DNA from: Polyangiaceae bacterium
GTDB lineage: Bacteria > Myxococcota_A > Polyangia > Polyangiales > Polyangiaceae
Direction: 5' to 3'
DNA: 64,000 bases
Assembly: GCA_041389725.1 (NCBI GenBank)
Contig: JAWKRG010000002.1
Span: forward strand, 558,001 to 622,000
Shown: positions 27,041 to 35,007 of the stretch, piece after piece
Layout of the letters: every line of letters begins with the position of its first letter
Numbering within the stretch: position 1 is the stretch's first letter
Program-made: the position numbers and the translations under genes
The notes under the pieces: model-generated
What the model was told of the DNA's origin: nothing
Seen by the model: the letters and a program-made list of their open reading frames with translations, nothing else
The model's database searches: none

Positions 27041-27556
27041 ATGTTGCGGATACTACCGATGAGCTTGCTGTGCGTCGGAATCCCGGCGGCGGCGTTGGGC
27101 CCCAGCCCCACACAGCCCACAGAGCCACCCTCGTCCCTCGAGTTGGCGCGCGGGACCGTGCATTTGCTGCACAGCCACAATCGCGTGCGCGCTTGCGAAA
27201 AGTCGAAGCGTGATGGCGTGGTGAGCTGCCGCCCCGAGTCGGAGTCCGCCGATGCGCGTACCTCGCTGCGCCTGGTGCCCGTAAGAACAGGTCGAATCGA
27301 CGGCAAAGACAATCGCGAGGTCGTCGAGGTGAGCCTCGATGAGACGGGCGCACCTGCGCGCCCACTTCAACTGGGCGTTGGAGGCTGGGATCTCGAGTGG
27401 GTGGATGCGCAGCGTCGCGCGCGCTTCACCTTGGGCGAAGGCGATGAGCTTTCGTTTCAGCTGCAAACGGTGAGCGGAGCCTGCAAGCTCGTCAAACGCG
27501 AGTGCACGCTGACCCCCGCGACCTTGAGCCGCAAGATCGTCCAGATTCGTCCCTGA
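27041..27556 (+). CDS. exported hypothetical protein
   Basis: The 171-residue product begins MLRILPMSLLCVGIPAAALG, a probable signal peptide with cleavage near residue 19. The mature part is beta-rich with regular alternation (GTVHLLHSHNRVRACEK, TSLRLVPVRTG, WDLEWVDAQRRARF). It has four Cys that could pair as disulfides. No family is recognised. Context gives no clue: it is divergent from a hydrolase and followed 149 bp later by a lipoprotein gene. Confidence 0.65.
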   Translation: MLRILPMSLLCVGIPAAALGPSPTQPTEPPSSLELARGTVHLLHSHNRVRACEKSKRDGVVSCRPESESADARTSLRLVPVRTGRIDGKDNREVVEVSLDETGAPARPLQLGVGGWDLEWVDAQRRARFTLGEGDELSFQLQTVSGACKLVKRECTLTPATLSRKIVQIRP

Positions 27557-27705
27557 GACCTGGTGGCAGCGGGCGCGAGAGCGCTTCGTTGGCGCAGCCC
27601 GTCGGGCGACCGCAGTCGCCGCAAGACGAGCCAAGGCCCCAGATCATGCCGGGTTTCCGTGGTTGCTTGACGGCGAAGCTCGGATGGAAAACACCAAGGC
27701 CCATC

Positions 27706-28605
27706 ATGCGAAATCCGATGGCTTGGGCTTTGGTGGTGGCGGCAACCTGCGCAGGCGTTGCCTGTGCACAAGAAGACGACGACGGCATCAAGGCAACCGG
27801 TGGCTTTGGCGGGGTCGGGGCGACCGGTGGCAGCGCAACCGGCGGCTCGAACAGCGGTGGCTTCGGCAACTTCGATTCGGGAGTCGGCGGCACCAGCAGC
27901 GGCGGTGCGTCGGGAGCCAGCGGCAGTAGCGGAGCCGGAGGACAGGATGCCGGGCCGACGGTCTCGGTGTCGGGAAGGACGCTTGGGCTCGTGACCGTCT
28001 CGCCGATCGCAGGCTTCTCAGTCTGCCTGTACCAAGTGCCGAGTGTCCCCTGCGTGACCTCCGACACGAACGGCAACTATACGCTGCCCGGAGTCCCAGC
28101 CAACAGCGAGGTCCTGCTCGAATACAAGTTGAGCGGCTACCTCAACGTACTGCGAACCGTCACCACGGGCGCGGGCAATGTCGACGTCGGCGTGGCCAAC
28201 TATCCGAGCACGGCCGAGGCCAACGCTTTCGCGTCCCTCGTCGGCACGACCATCGACCCGACCAAAGGACAGGTGCTCTTCAGCGCCTTCCAACCTGGGA
28301 CCACATCCCTCGACGGACAGGACGGCGTCACTGCATCGATGTCGCCCACCTCCGGTAGCGGCCCCCACTACATCAACTCGGGACCGCCCCTACTTCCCGA
28401 CTCCAACCTGACTGCCACCGACACCATCGGCTTCGGGCTCTACGCGAACGTGAGCCCGGGAAACGTGGAGATCACGCTCACGCATCCGACCAAGACCTGC
28501 CAGCGGCTCGTGCTTGCCTCCTTCGCTGGCTCGGGACCGACGGTCAGCAAGGTGCCGGTCGTGGCGGGCTACCTCACGGCAGGCGCAGCCCTCGAGTGCC
28601 CCTAG
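27706..28605 (+). CDS. lipoprotein with carboxypeptidase-regulatory-like domain
   Basis: The 299-residue product has signal peptide MRNPMAWALVVAATCAGVAC (lipid Cys at about 20), a Gly-rich linker to about residue 85, then a beta-sandwich-like region. SGRTLGLVTVSPIAGFSVC through TSDTNGNYTLPGVPANSEV resembles carboxypeptidase regulatory-like (CarboxypepD_reg) domains, where DxNGxYxLxGVPA is the signature. The C-terminal part contains ITLTHPTKTCQRLV. Such domains are surface modules without known catalysis. The start at 27706 gives the lipobox; the frame is open further upstream but encodes no leader. Confidence 0.78.
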   Translation: MRNPMAWALVVAATCAGVACAQEDDDGIKATGGFGGVGATGGSATGGSNSGGFGNFDSGVGGTSSGGASGASGSSGAGGQDAGPTVSVSGRTLGLVTVSPIAGFSVCLYQVPSVPCVTSDTNGNYTLPGVPANSEVLLEYKLSGYLNVLRTVTTGAGNVDVGVANYPSTAEANAFASLVGTTIDPTKGQVLFSAFQPGTTSLDGQDGVTASMSPTSGSGPHYINSGPPLLPDSNLTATDTIGFGLYANVSPGNVEITLTHPTKTCQRLVLASFAGSGPTVSKVPVVAGYLTAGAALECP

Positions 28606-28620
28606 CAGGCATGGCCTGCT
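28604..28620 (+). terminator. possible hairpin at the lipoprotein stop codon
   Basis: AGCAGGC at 28604-28610 and GCCTGCT at 28614-28620 form a perfect 7-bp stem with a 3-nt loop that overlaps the TAG stop codon. There is no T-run, so this is at best a weak or factor-assisted terminator. It would separate the lipoprotein gene from the MoxR operon starting at 28805. Confidence 0.35.
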
Positions 28621-28804
28621 CCCGAGCCAGAGCTCCTGCGGCCTGACAATTTCCCGGGAATATCGCGGGTTAGGGCCGGGTTTGTGCTGCGCAAGCGTAG
28701 TCCCATCGCCGGCTCAGCACGTCCCGGGTCCCTTCGTGCAAGCGGGGTGGTCTCACGGGACCGTCCCCTGATATACGCCATGGCGGTCGACCCCGAGGAA
28801 ACCC

Positions 28805-29791
28805 ATGCAAGATGTCCGCGCGCTGAACGAGTTGGTGGCGAAAGAGAGCGCCTTCGTCGATGACCTCTTGGCAGAGGTCGGCAAGGTCATCGTCGGCCAG
28901 AGCTACATGATCGACCGAATTCTGGTGGGCTTGCTCGCTGGCGGTCACGTGCTGCTGGAGGGCGTGCCGGGATTGGCCAAAACGCTGACCGTGCGCACGG
29001 TGTGCGACGCCATCCACGCCAGCTTCGCGCGTGTTCAGTTCACTCCCGATCTGTTGCCGGCGGACCTGGTAGGAACCGTCATCTACAATCAAAAGACCGG
29101 CGAGTTCACCAGCAAGCTCGGCCCCATCTTCGCCAACCTGGTCTTGGCCGATGAGATCAACCGTGCGCCGGCGAAGGTGCAAAGCGCGCTGCTGGAGGCC
29201 ATGCAGGAACGTCAGGTCACCATCGGCGACGCCACCCACGAGCTGCCGGACCCCTTCGTGGTGATGGCCACGCAAAACCCCATCGAGCAAGAGGGCACCT
29301 ACCCGCTACCCGAAGCGCAGGTCGACCGCTTCATGCTGATGGTGAAAGTCGGCTACCCCTCACGGGACGAAGAGCGCGCGGTGATGGATCGCATGACCAG
29401 CGTCGTACAGGCGAAGGCCAAGCCCGTCACCTCCCCCGAGGACCTCGCCAAGGCACGCCAAGTCGTGCGCGAAGTCTACATGGACGACCGCGTCAAAGAC
29501 TACATCGTGGACGTAGTGCTCGCGACTCGCGAACCTGGGCAACGCGGCCTGAAGGATCTGGGCCCGCTGATCGAGTTCGGTGCCAGCCCGCGCGCCAGCA
29601 TCGCGCTCAACCTGGCAGCCCGCGCGCATGCGTTCCTGCGTCATCGCGGCTACGTCACCCCCGAAGACGTGAAGGCGGTGGGGCCGGACGTGTTACGCCA
29701 CCGCATCATCCTGTCCTACGAAGCCGAAGCCGAGGAAGTGACCGCTGAGGACATCGTGCGTAAGGTCTTCGAGGTGGTCGAAGTTCCCTGA
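28805..29791 (+). CDS. MoxR-family AAA+ ATPase
   Basis: The 328-residue product is a canonical MoxR: Walker A GVPGLAKT (53-60), Walker B LVLADEINRAP (112-117), sensor-like VMATQNPIEQEGTYPLPEAQ, and the family's C-terminal helical lid. MoxR proteins are chaperone-like ATPases that act with DUF58 and VWA proteins, exactly the genes that follow. GAGGAAA 6 nt upstream of the ATG fixes the start. It is the first gene of a seven-gene run ending at 37714. The 199-bp region upstream presumably carries the operon promoter, though no clear -35/-10 pair was identified. Confidence 0.93.
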   Translation: MQDVRALNELVAKESAFVDDLLAEVGKVIVGQSYMIDRILVGLLAGGHVLLEGVPGLAKTLTVRTVCDAIHASFARVQFTPDLLPADLVGTVIYNQKTGEFTSKLGPIFANLVLADEINRAPAKVQSALLEAMQERQVTIGDATHELPDPFVVMATQNPIEQEGTYPLPEAQVDRFMLMVKVGYPSRDEERAVMDRMTSVVQAKAKPVTSPEDLAKARQVVREVYMDDRVKDYIVDVVLATREPGQRGLKDLGPLIEFGASPRASIALNLAARAHAFLRHRGYVTPEDVKAVGPDVLRHRIILSYEAEAEEVTAEDIVRKVFEVVEVP

Positions 29792-29820
29792 AGAGCTGAC
29801 TCCGGTCAGCGAGGTTCGCC

Positions 29821-30702
29821 GTGATACCCAAGGAGCTGCTCAAGGCCCTGCGCAAGATCGAGATTACGACCAATCGACTTGCAACGGAGCAGCTGTCCGG
29901 CAACTACACGTCGGTGTTCAAGGGCCGCGGCCTCGCGTTTCGCGAGGTTCGACAGTACCAACCCGGGGACGACGTTCGGACCATCGATTGGAACGTCAGC
30001 GCGCGCACGAACGAAGCCCACGTGAAGGTCTTCGTCGAAGAACGCGAGATGACGGTGATGCTGGTCGTAGATCTCTCCGCCAGCGAGCAATTCGGCACGC
30101 GTCGCGCGCCGAAGTCCCGCGTCGCCGCAGAGGTGGCGGCGCTGTGTGCATTCTCCGCCATCAAGCACAACGATCGCGTGGGACTGATTCTCTCTACGGA
30201 TCAAATCGAGCAGATCGTGCCGCCGAAGAAGGGGCAGAAGCACGTGATGCGGGTGGTGCGAGAAATCCTGGGTGCCAACCCCGAGCGGCCGGGAACGGAC
30301 CTGACCGTGGCGCTGGAAACCCTCTACAACGTGGCCCACCGTCGCAGCGTGGCCTTCGTGCTCTCCGACTTCTTCGCCTCGGGCTACGAGCGCGCGCTGT
30401 CTTTGGCCTCCGCCCGCCACGACGTGATCCCCTGCTTGCTGTTCGACCCGCGTGACGAAGAACTCGTAGACGTGGGTCTGGCACGCTTCGAAGACTTGGA
30501 GACCGGCGAAGAGGTGCTGGTAGACACCAGCGATGCAAAGGTGCGTGCCTGGTACTCGCACCAAATGAAGAACCACCGACGTCGGCAGATCCAGCTGTTT
30601 CGCAAGCTCGGACTGGATCACGTGGTGATCCGAACGGATCAGTCCTACGTGCGTCCGCTGCGAGATCTGTTCGCTCGACGGGCTCGGAGGGCCCGGCGGT
30701 GA
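29821..30702 (+). CDS. DUF58 domain-containing protein
   Basis: The 293-residue product from GTG 29821 contains the DUF58 signature FREVRQYQPGDDVRTIDW and a VWA-like core (MTVMLVVDLSASEQFG, with a D-x-S-x-S pattern; SVAFVLSDFFASGYE). DUF58 proteins are standard partners of MoxR ATPases. There is no membrane segment, so this copy is probably cytosolic or peripheral. It starts 29 bp after the moxR stop and its TGA overlaps the next GTG by four bases. Confidence 0.92.
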   Translation: MIPKELLKALRKIEITTNRLATEQLSGNYTSVFKGRGLAFREVRQYQPGDDVRTIDWNVSARTNEAHVKVFVEEREMTVMLVVDLSASEQFGTRRAPKSRVAAEVAALCAFSAIKHNDRVGLILSTDQIEQIVPPKKGQKHVMRVVREILGANPERPGTDLTVALETLYNVAHRRSVAFVLSDFFASGYERALSLASARHDVIPCLLFDPRDEELVDVGLARFEDLETGEEVLVDTSDAKVRAWYSHQMKNHRRRQIQLFRKLGLDHVVIRTDQSYVRPLRDLFARRARRARR

Positions 30703-31796
30703 CGCGCGCGTGGCCATGCCTAGCTGCCCTGGCGCTGCTCACCGGGCCCGGCGCGGCGTTCGCCCAGGATGGCGGCAGCGCAGACGCGGGGAGCGCCGAG
30801 GCAGGCACGGCGAGCGCCACCTGCGTGGAGCATCTTCCTGCGGGCAGCCAGCGACCGAGCATCGCGGAGACCTTTCCCGCCAAGGGTACGAGTGGGCACG
30901 CAATTCCCCTGACGCTACTGATCAAGCACGGCAAGGGCGAGTCGGTGCTGCCCGGCGGCGTACAGATGCGCGCGACCTCCGACGAAGCCCGCGCCCTCTC
31001 GCGCGCCCAGTTCGTGATTCCGCACCCCGACGGCGGCGCAGGCCCGTCCCTGGAAACCAAGAGCGACGGAGCCGGAAACCTCACCACCCTGCGCCTGCAG
31101 TTGGTCGCGCTGCCGGAAAAGCCGGGACGCAACGAGCTGGTGCTGCCGCCGCTGCCCATCGCCATCCAGCGGGCCAGCGGCGAGGTGCTCACACTGTGCA
31201 CGAAGGCGCATCCGATCGTGATCGAAGACCCGATCACGAACGCGTTGGATCCCAAGCCTCGGGACAATCCCTCACCACGACGTCAACCGGAAGTGTGGAC
31301 GACCGCGAAGAACGTGGCGGCGGGTGCGCTCGTCGCCGCGGTCGTTGCCTTGCTCGTGGCGCTGCTTCTGGGCCGATGGCTCAAACGCCCGAAGCCCGTG
31401 CCACCGCCGCCTCCCCCGCGACCGCCCTGGGACGTCGCGCTGGAGGCGCTGTCGGACCTGGAGCGACAAGACCTGGTGACCCGTGATCGATTGGTGGAGC
31501 ACTTCGAACAAGTCAGCTCCATCCTTCGTCGCTATTGCGGCGACCGCTACGGCTTCGACGGCCTGGAGAGCACCACCAGAGAGATGCTCGGAATGCTGCG
31601 ACGGGTGGTGCCGCCGATCCCGGCGCTGGACGAGATTGAGACGTTCTTGCGACGGGCGGACCTGGTGAAGTTTGCGCGCCTGACCCCCGATGCGACCGAG
31701 TGTACCGAGGCACTGTCGCAGGCGCGCGCCATCGTGGAGCGGACCATTCCGCCGCCCTTGCCCAGCACTGCGCCGACCCCCGTGAGGTCCGCGTGA
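30699..31796 (+). CDS. DUF4381-like Bat-operon membrane protein
   Basis: The 365-residue product has a signal peptide (MTRAWPCLAALALLTGPGAAFA), a periplasmic beta-rich domain (about 40-190) and a single transmembrane helix near 206-226 (AAGALVAAVVALLVALLLG). A Pro-rich stretch follows, then a helical cytoplasmic tail with LVEHFEQVSSILRRYCGDRYG. This topology and position between DUF58 and BatA match the DUF4381-type component of MoxR/Bat loci. It starts on GTG 30699, overlapping the previous stop by 4 nt, and ends in the same kind of overlap. Role: probably part of the membrane complex; inferred from context. Confidence 0.8.
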   Translation: MTRAWPCLAALALLTGPGAAFAQDGGSADAGSAEAGTASATCVEHLPAGSQRPSIAETFPAKGTSGHAIPLTLLIKHGKGESVLPGGVQMRATSDEARALSRAQFVIPHPDGGAGPSLETKSDGAGNLTTLRLQLVALPEKPGRNELVLPPLPIAIQRASGEVLTLCTKAHPIVIEDPITNALDPKPRDNPSPRRQPEVWTTAKNVAAGALVAAVVALLVALLLGRWLKRPKPVPPPPPPRPPWDVALEALSDLERQDLVTRDRLVEHFEQVSSILRRYCGDRYGFDGLESTTREMLGMLRRVVPPIPALDEIETFLRRADLVKFARLTPDATECTEALSQARAIVERTIPPPLPSTAPTPVRSA

Positions 31797-32956
31797 AGGA
31801 CACGACGCGGCGCTCTCTGATCCGGGCAGCGGTGCTCGTGCTCGCGTCGCTCTCGGCGCTGGTCCTTGGCCTGCTGTACCCAGGCTTGGTCCGCGGCCCC
31901 GAGTTGCTCGAAGCGTCTTGGCGACACCCCTGGGTGCTCCTGCTGCTGCTGCTGCTGCCCTTCGTCTTCTGGCGCGCTACCCTCGGGGAGGACAACCGCA
32001 CGCCGCGACTCAAACTCGGCACCGTCGCTCCCTTCGCCCGCGGTCCACGCGGGCTGCGAGTCTGGTTGCGCGACGTTCCTGGCGTCCTTCGCAGCGTCGG
32101 GTTGGGACTTGCCATCCTGGCCTTGGCTCGACCGGTCAATACCCTCCGGCCACAGACGAGCGATGAGCGAGGAATCGACATCGTGCTGGTGCTGGATCTC
32201 TCGGGCAGCATGCAGGCGGTGATCGACAACCTTCCACGAGATCTGTCCAAGTACGTCACGCGGCGCGACGCGCGCATCCGCCCTACGCGTTTGGACGCGG
32301 CCAAGGCAGTGATTCGCGATTTCATCTCGCGGCGCAAGACGGACCGAATCGGTGTGGTCGTGTTCGGCAAAGATGCCTACGTGCTGTCGCCCCCGACCCT
32401 GGACTATCACTTGCTCGACGCCTTGGTTTCGCGCATGGAGCTGAAGCTAATCGACGGGAGCGCAACCGCCATCGGGGATGCCTCGGGCGTAGCGGTGGCC
32501 CGCTTGCGCCGAAGTCATGCCGCCAGCAAAGCAGTCATTCTGCTGACCGACGGGGACAACAACTCCGGCGCGATTTCCCCGGAGTACGCCGCGCACCTGG
32601 CGAACGTGGTGGGTGCCAAGGTGTTCACGATTCAGATCGGCGACGGCGAGATCGCCGAGGTACAGGATGGTTTCGACCTGTTCGGTCAGCCGCGCTACAT
32701 TTCGGTGCCTTTCCCGGCCAATCCGGAGCTGCTCGAACGCCTAGCCAAGCAGACCGGGGGCGAAAGCTACGTCGCGACCGACGCCCAGACGCTGCAGGCG
32801 AGCTTCCACGACGTCCTGGACAAGCTCGAGAAGACGCGCTTCGAAGCCGGGACCGCCAGCTTCGAAGACCTCTATCGTTTTCTGCTGCTACCTGCGGTCT
32901 TGCTGCTGGCTCTGGATGCGTTGCTTCGAGCGCTGGTGCTGCGGAGGTTCCCATGA
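31793..32956 (+). CDS. BatA-like VWA membrane protein
   Basis: The 387-residue product starts GTG at 31793 (4-nt overlap). It has hydrophobic segments near 11-30 and 47-60, a third near 101-112, a VWA domain with intact metal site DLSGSM (D135, S137, S139), KAVILLTDGDNNSG and VFTIQIGDGE, and a C-terminal membrane helix (FLLLPAVLLLALDALLRALV). This is the BatA arrangement: a membrane-tethered VWA. An insertion after the metal site (about 141-165) is slightly longer than usual. It is placed between the DUF4381-like and BatB/C genes. Confidence 0.88.
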   Translation: MKDTTRRSLIRAAVLVLASLSALVLGLLYPGLVRGPELLEASWRHPWVLLLLLLLPFVFWRATLGEDNRTPRLKLGTVAPFARGPRGLRVWLRDVPGVLRSVGLGLAILALARPVNTLRPQTSDERGIDIVLVLDLSGSMQAVIDNLPRDLSKYVTRRDARIRPTRLDAAKAVIRDFISRRKTDRIGVVVFGKDAYVLSPPTLDYHLLDALVSRMELKLIDGSATAIGDASGVAVARLRRSHAASKAVILLTDGDNNSGAISPEYAAHLANVVGAKVFTIQIGDGEIAEVQDGFDLFGQPRYISVPFPANPELLERLAKQTGGESYVATDAQTLQASFHDVLDKLEKTRFEAGTASFEDLYRFLLLPAVLLLALDALLRALVLRRFP

Positions 32957-35007
32957 AGCTGGCGGAACCGCTGTGGCTCTTGGGCGCGCTGCTGGCGCTG
33001 GTGATTGCCGCCTTGCTCGTTTCCGGCGGCGTGCTCTTGGTGCGGGCGGTCAGGCGCTTCGGGGACGAGGACCGCATCGAGAGCTTGGTCACCGCCAAGG
33101 CCGGCGGCCGCCGAGCGTTCAAAGGCGTGCTCATCGTACTTGCTACGCTGGCAGCCTTCATCGCCCTGGCGGGGCCACAGTACGGCCGGGGCACGCGGCT
33201 GATCCCGGCGACCAATCTCGATGTGGTGATCGTGCTCGACTACTCGAAGAGCATGTACGCCCAAGATGTCGCGCCCTCGCGCATCGCGCGGGCGAAGAAC
33301 GAAGTCGGACGCCTGATCGCGGACTTGCCCGGCGCACGGGTGGGCGCGGTGGCGTTCGCAGGCGAACCCCTCGCCTTCCCTCTGACCAGCGACGGCGCGG
33401 CCATTGCGCAGTTCTTCCGCCAGCTGTCCCCCAACGACTTGCCCGTCGGCGGCACGGCGATCGCACGCGCCTTGGAGGCAGCTCGAGAGCTGATGGCGCG
33501 CGACCCGTTGTCGAAGAAGCACAAGCGGGTGATCGTACTGGTGACCGACGGCGAAGACCTGGAAGGGGATCCCGTAGCCGTGGCCCGCGCCGCGGCGAAC
33601 GAGGGCACTACCATCAACGTGGTGCAGATTGGTGGCCGGACGCCCGAGCCCATTCCGGAGGTCGACGAAAGCGGCGAAGTCACGGGCATGCGCACCGACG
33701 ACGACGGCAAGCCGCTGACCACACAGCTCACTGCCGACGGGGAAGCACAACTCGCGAAGATTGCCTCCGAGAGCGGCGGCTACATCGTGCAAAGTGAGCG
33801 GGGAGGAACGGGGATTCGCGAAGTAGCGGCGCGCATGCGCAAGCTGATGACCGAGGAACTGAGCGAGAAAGTGGAGACGGTCTACGCCGATGTGTACGCC
33901 TATCCCCTGGCCCTCGCGCTGTTGCTGTTGTTGCTCGAGACCTTCATTGGCGAAGCGCCGCGCCACAAGCCGCGCCCCAAGCTCCCCCCGCCCCCGCCAC
34001 GGCGCCGCTTTCGCAAGAAGGCCGGGCGCGCGGTTGCCCTTGGCCTGGGCGCTTCGCTGGTGCTGAGTGGTGTGGGCTGCGAGACCGTCGACCGCATCTT
34101 CACCCGCAACGCGCCGGAAGTCGACGAAGCGATCAAGCAGCTGGACGGTGGCGATGCGAGCGCCGCCGCGTCCTTGCTGGCGCGCTACTTGGGCACCGGC
34201 CCCTGCGAGTCTGGCAACATCGGCGCTCCCGACTCGGTCAAACACAAGTCCAACGCCGGCTTCGATCTGGGCCTCGCGCTGTTCGACGTTGCCGAGGGTT
34301 TCGGCGCGCGCTTCGGCGATGAAGACAAGGAAGACGAAGACACGCTCAGCCCCGAAGCCGAGTCCGCGCTCGCGGCAAGACGCGCCGAGGTGGACTGTGG
34401 CCTCCGTATCGCTTTGACAGTCGCCGCGGACGCTACTCAACCTCTGGATCTGCGCGCACGCGCTCACTACTTGGCAGGCAATCTGGAGTTTCTGCGCCGG
34501 AACTATCGGGCCGCCGTCGAGCACTACGACCGCGCCTTGCAGCTGGTGCCGGGACTGCCGGACGACGCAGGCGACCCGATTGGCCGCGATGCCGCGTGGA
34601 ACCGCGCCATTGCGCTGCGTCGTGCCGAGGACGAAGACAACAAGGACGCGAGCCCAGATCGTGCTCCAGATTCGGAGCCTGACGCCCCGGATTCCTCCGA
34701 CGGTGGGGACAGCGGTGGAGGAAGCGACGGCGGGGATGAAGGTGGCAACGACGGCGGTGGCGACGGCGGCCCCGACGGATCGAATCAAAACCGAAACCCC
34801 GACGCCGGCTCAGATGGTGGTGGCGGCCAAGACTCTGGGCCCCCCGAAGACGGCGGCAGTCCGCCGCAGAACCCGGACCGCGAGCGCAATCCCAATCAAG
34901 ACGACCGGATGCTCGACATGCTGGAGCGCGCGCCTACGCTCCAACAGGAAGCTGCTCGCAATCGCGCTTTGCGCCAGGGCGGAAGCCGGGGCATGGAGGA
35001 CAAGTGA
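32953..35007 (+). CDS. BatB-BatC fusion: VWA domain plus TPR region
   Basis: The 684-residue product combines two usually separate Bat proteins. Residues 1-335 are BatB: N-terminal helices, VWA metal site DYSKSM (D96, S98, S100), VIVLVTDGEDLEGD, and a C-terminal helix (317-332). After a Pro/Arg-rich joint comes VALGLGASLVLSGVGCETVD, which looks like a buried lipoprotein signal with lipobox SGVGC (C376). This suggests an ancestral BatC lipoprotein fused in frame. TPR-like segments (YLAGNLEFLRRNYRAAVEHYDRAL is the clearest region, near 510) and a Gly/Asp-rich low-complexity tail follow. It has 4-nt overlaps at both ends. Confidence 0.88.
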   Translation: MKLAEPLWLLGALLALVIAALLVSGGVLLVRAVRRFGDEDRIESLVTAKAGGRRAFKGVLIVLATLAAFIALAGPQYGRGTRLIPATNLDVVIVLDYSKSMYAQDVAPSRIARAKNEVGRLIADLPGARVGAVAFAGEPLAFPLTSDGAAIAQFFRQLSPNDLPVGGTAIARALEAARELMARDPLSKKHKRVIVLVTDGEDLEGDPVAVARAAANEGTTINVVQIGGRTPEPIPEVDESGEVTGMRTDDDGKPLTTQLTADGEAQLAKIASESGGYIVQSERGGTGIREVAARMRKLMTEELSEKVETVYADVYAYPLALALLLLLLETFIGEAPRHKPRPKLPPPPPRRRFRKKAGRAVALGLGASLVLSGVGCETVDRIFTRNAPEVDEAIKQLDGGDASAAASLLARYLGTGPCESGNIGAPDSVKHKSNAGFDLGLALFDVAEGFGARFGDEDKEDEDTLSPEAESALAARRAEVDCGLRIALTVAADATQPLDLRARAHYLAGNLEFLRRNYRAAVEHYDRALQLVPGLPDDAGDPIGRDAAWNRAIALRRAEDEDNKDASPDRAPDSEPDAPDSSDGGDSGGGSDGGDEGGNDGGGDGGPDGSNQNRNPDAGSDGGGGQDSGPPEDGGSPPQNPDRERNPNQDDRMLDMLERAPTLQQEAARNRALRQGGSRGMEDK

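Noticed and set aside
32872..34788. 638-codon open frame on the - strand
   Set aside because: It is antisense to the BatB/C gene, has no motifs, and starts and ends inside operon genes.
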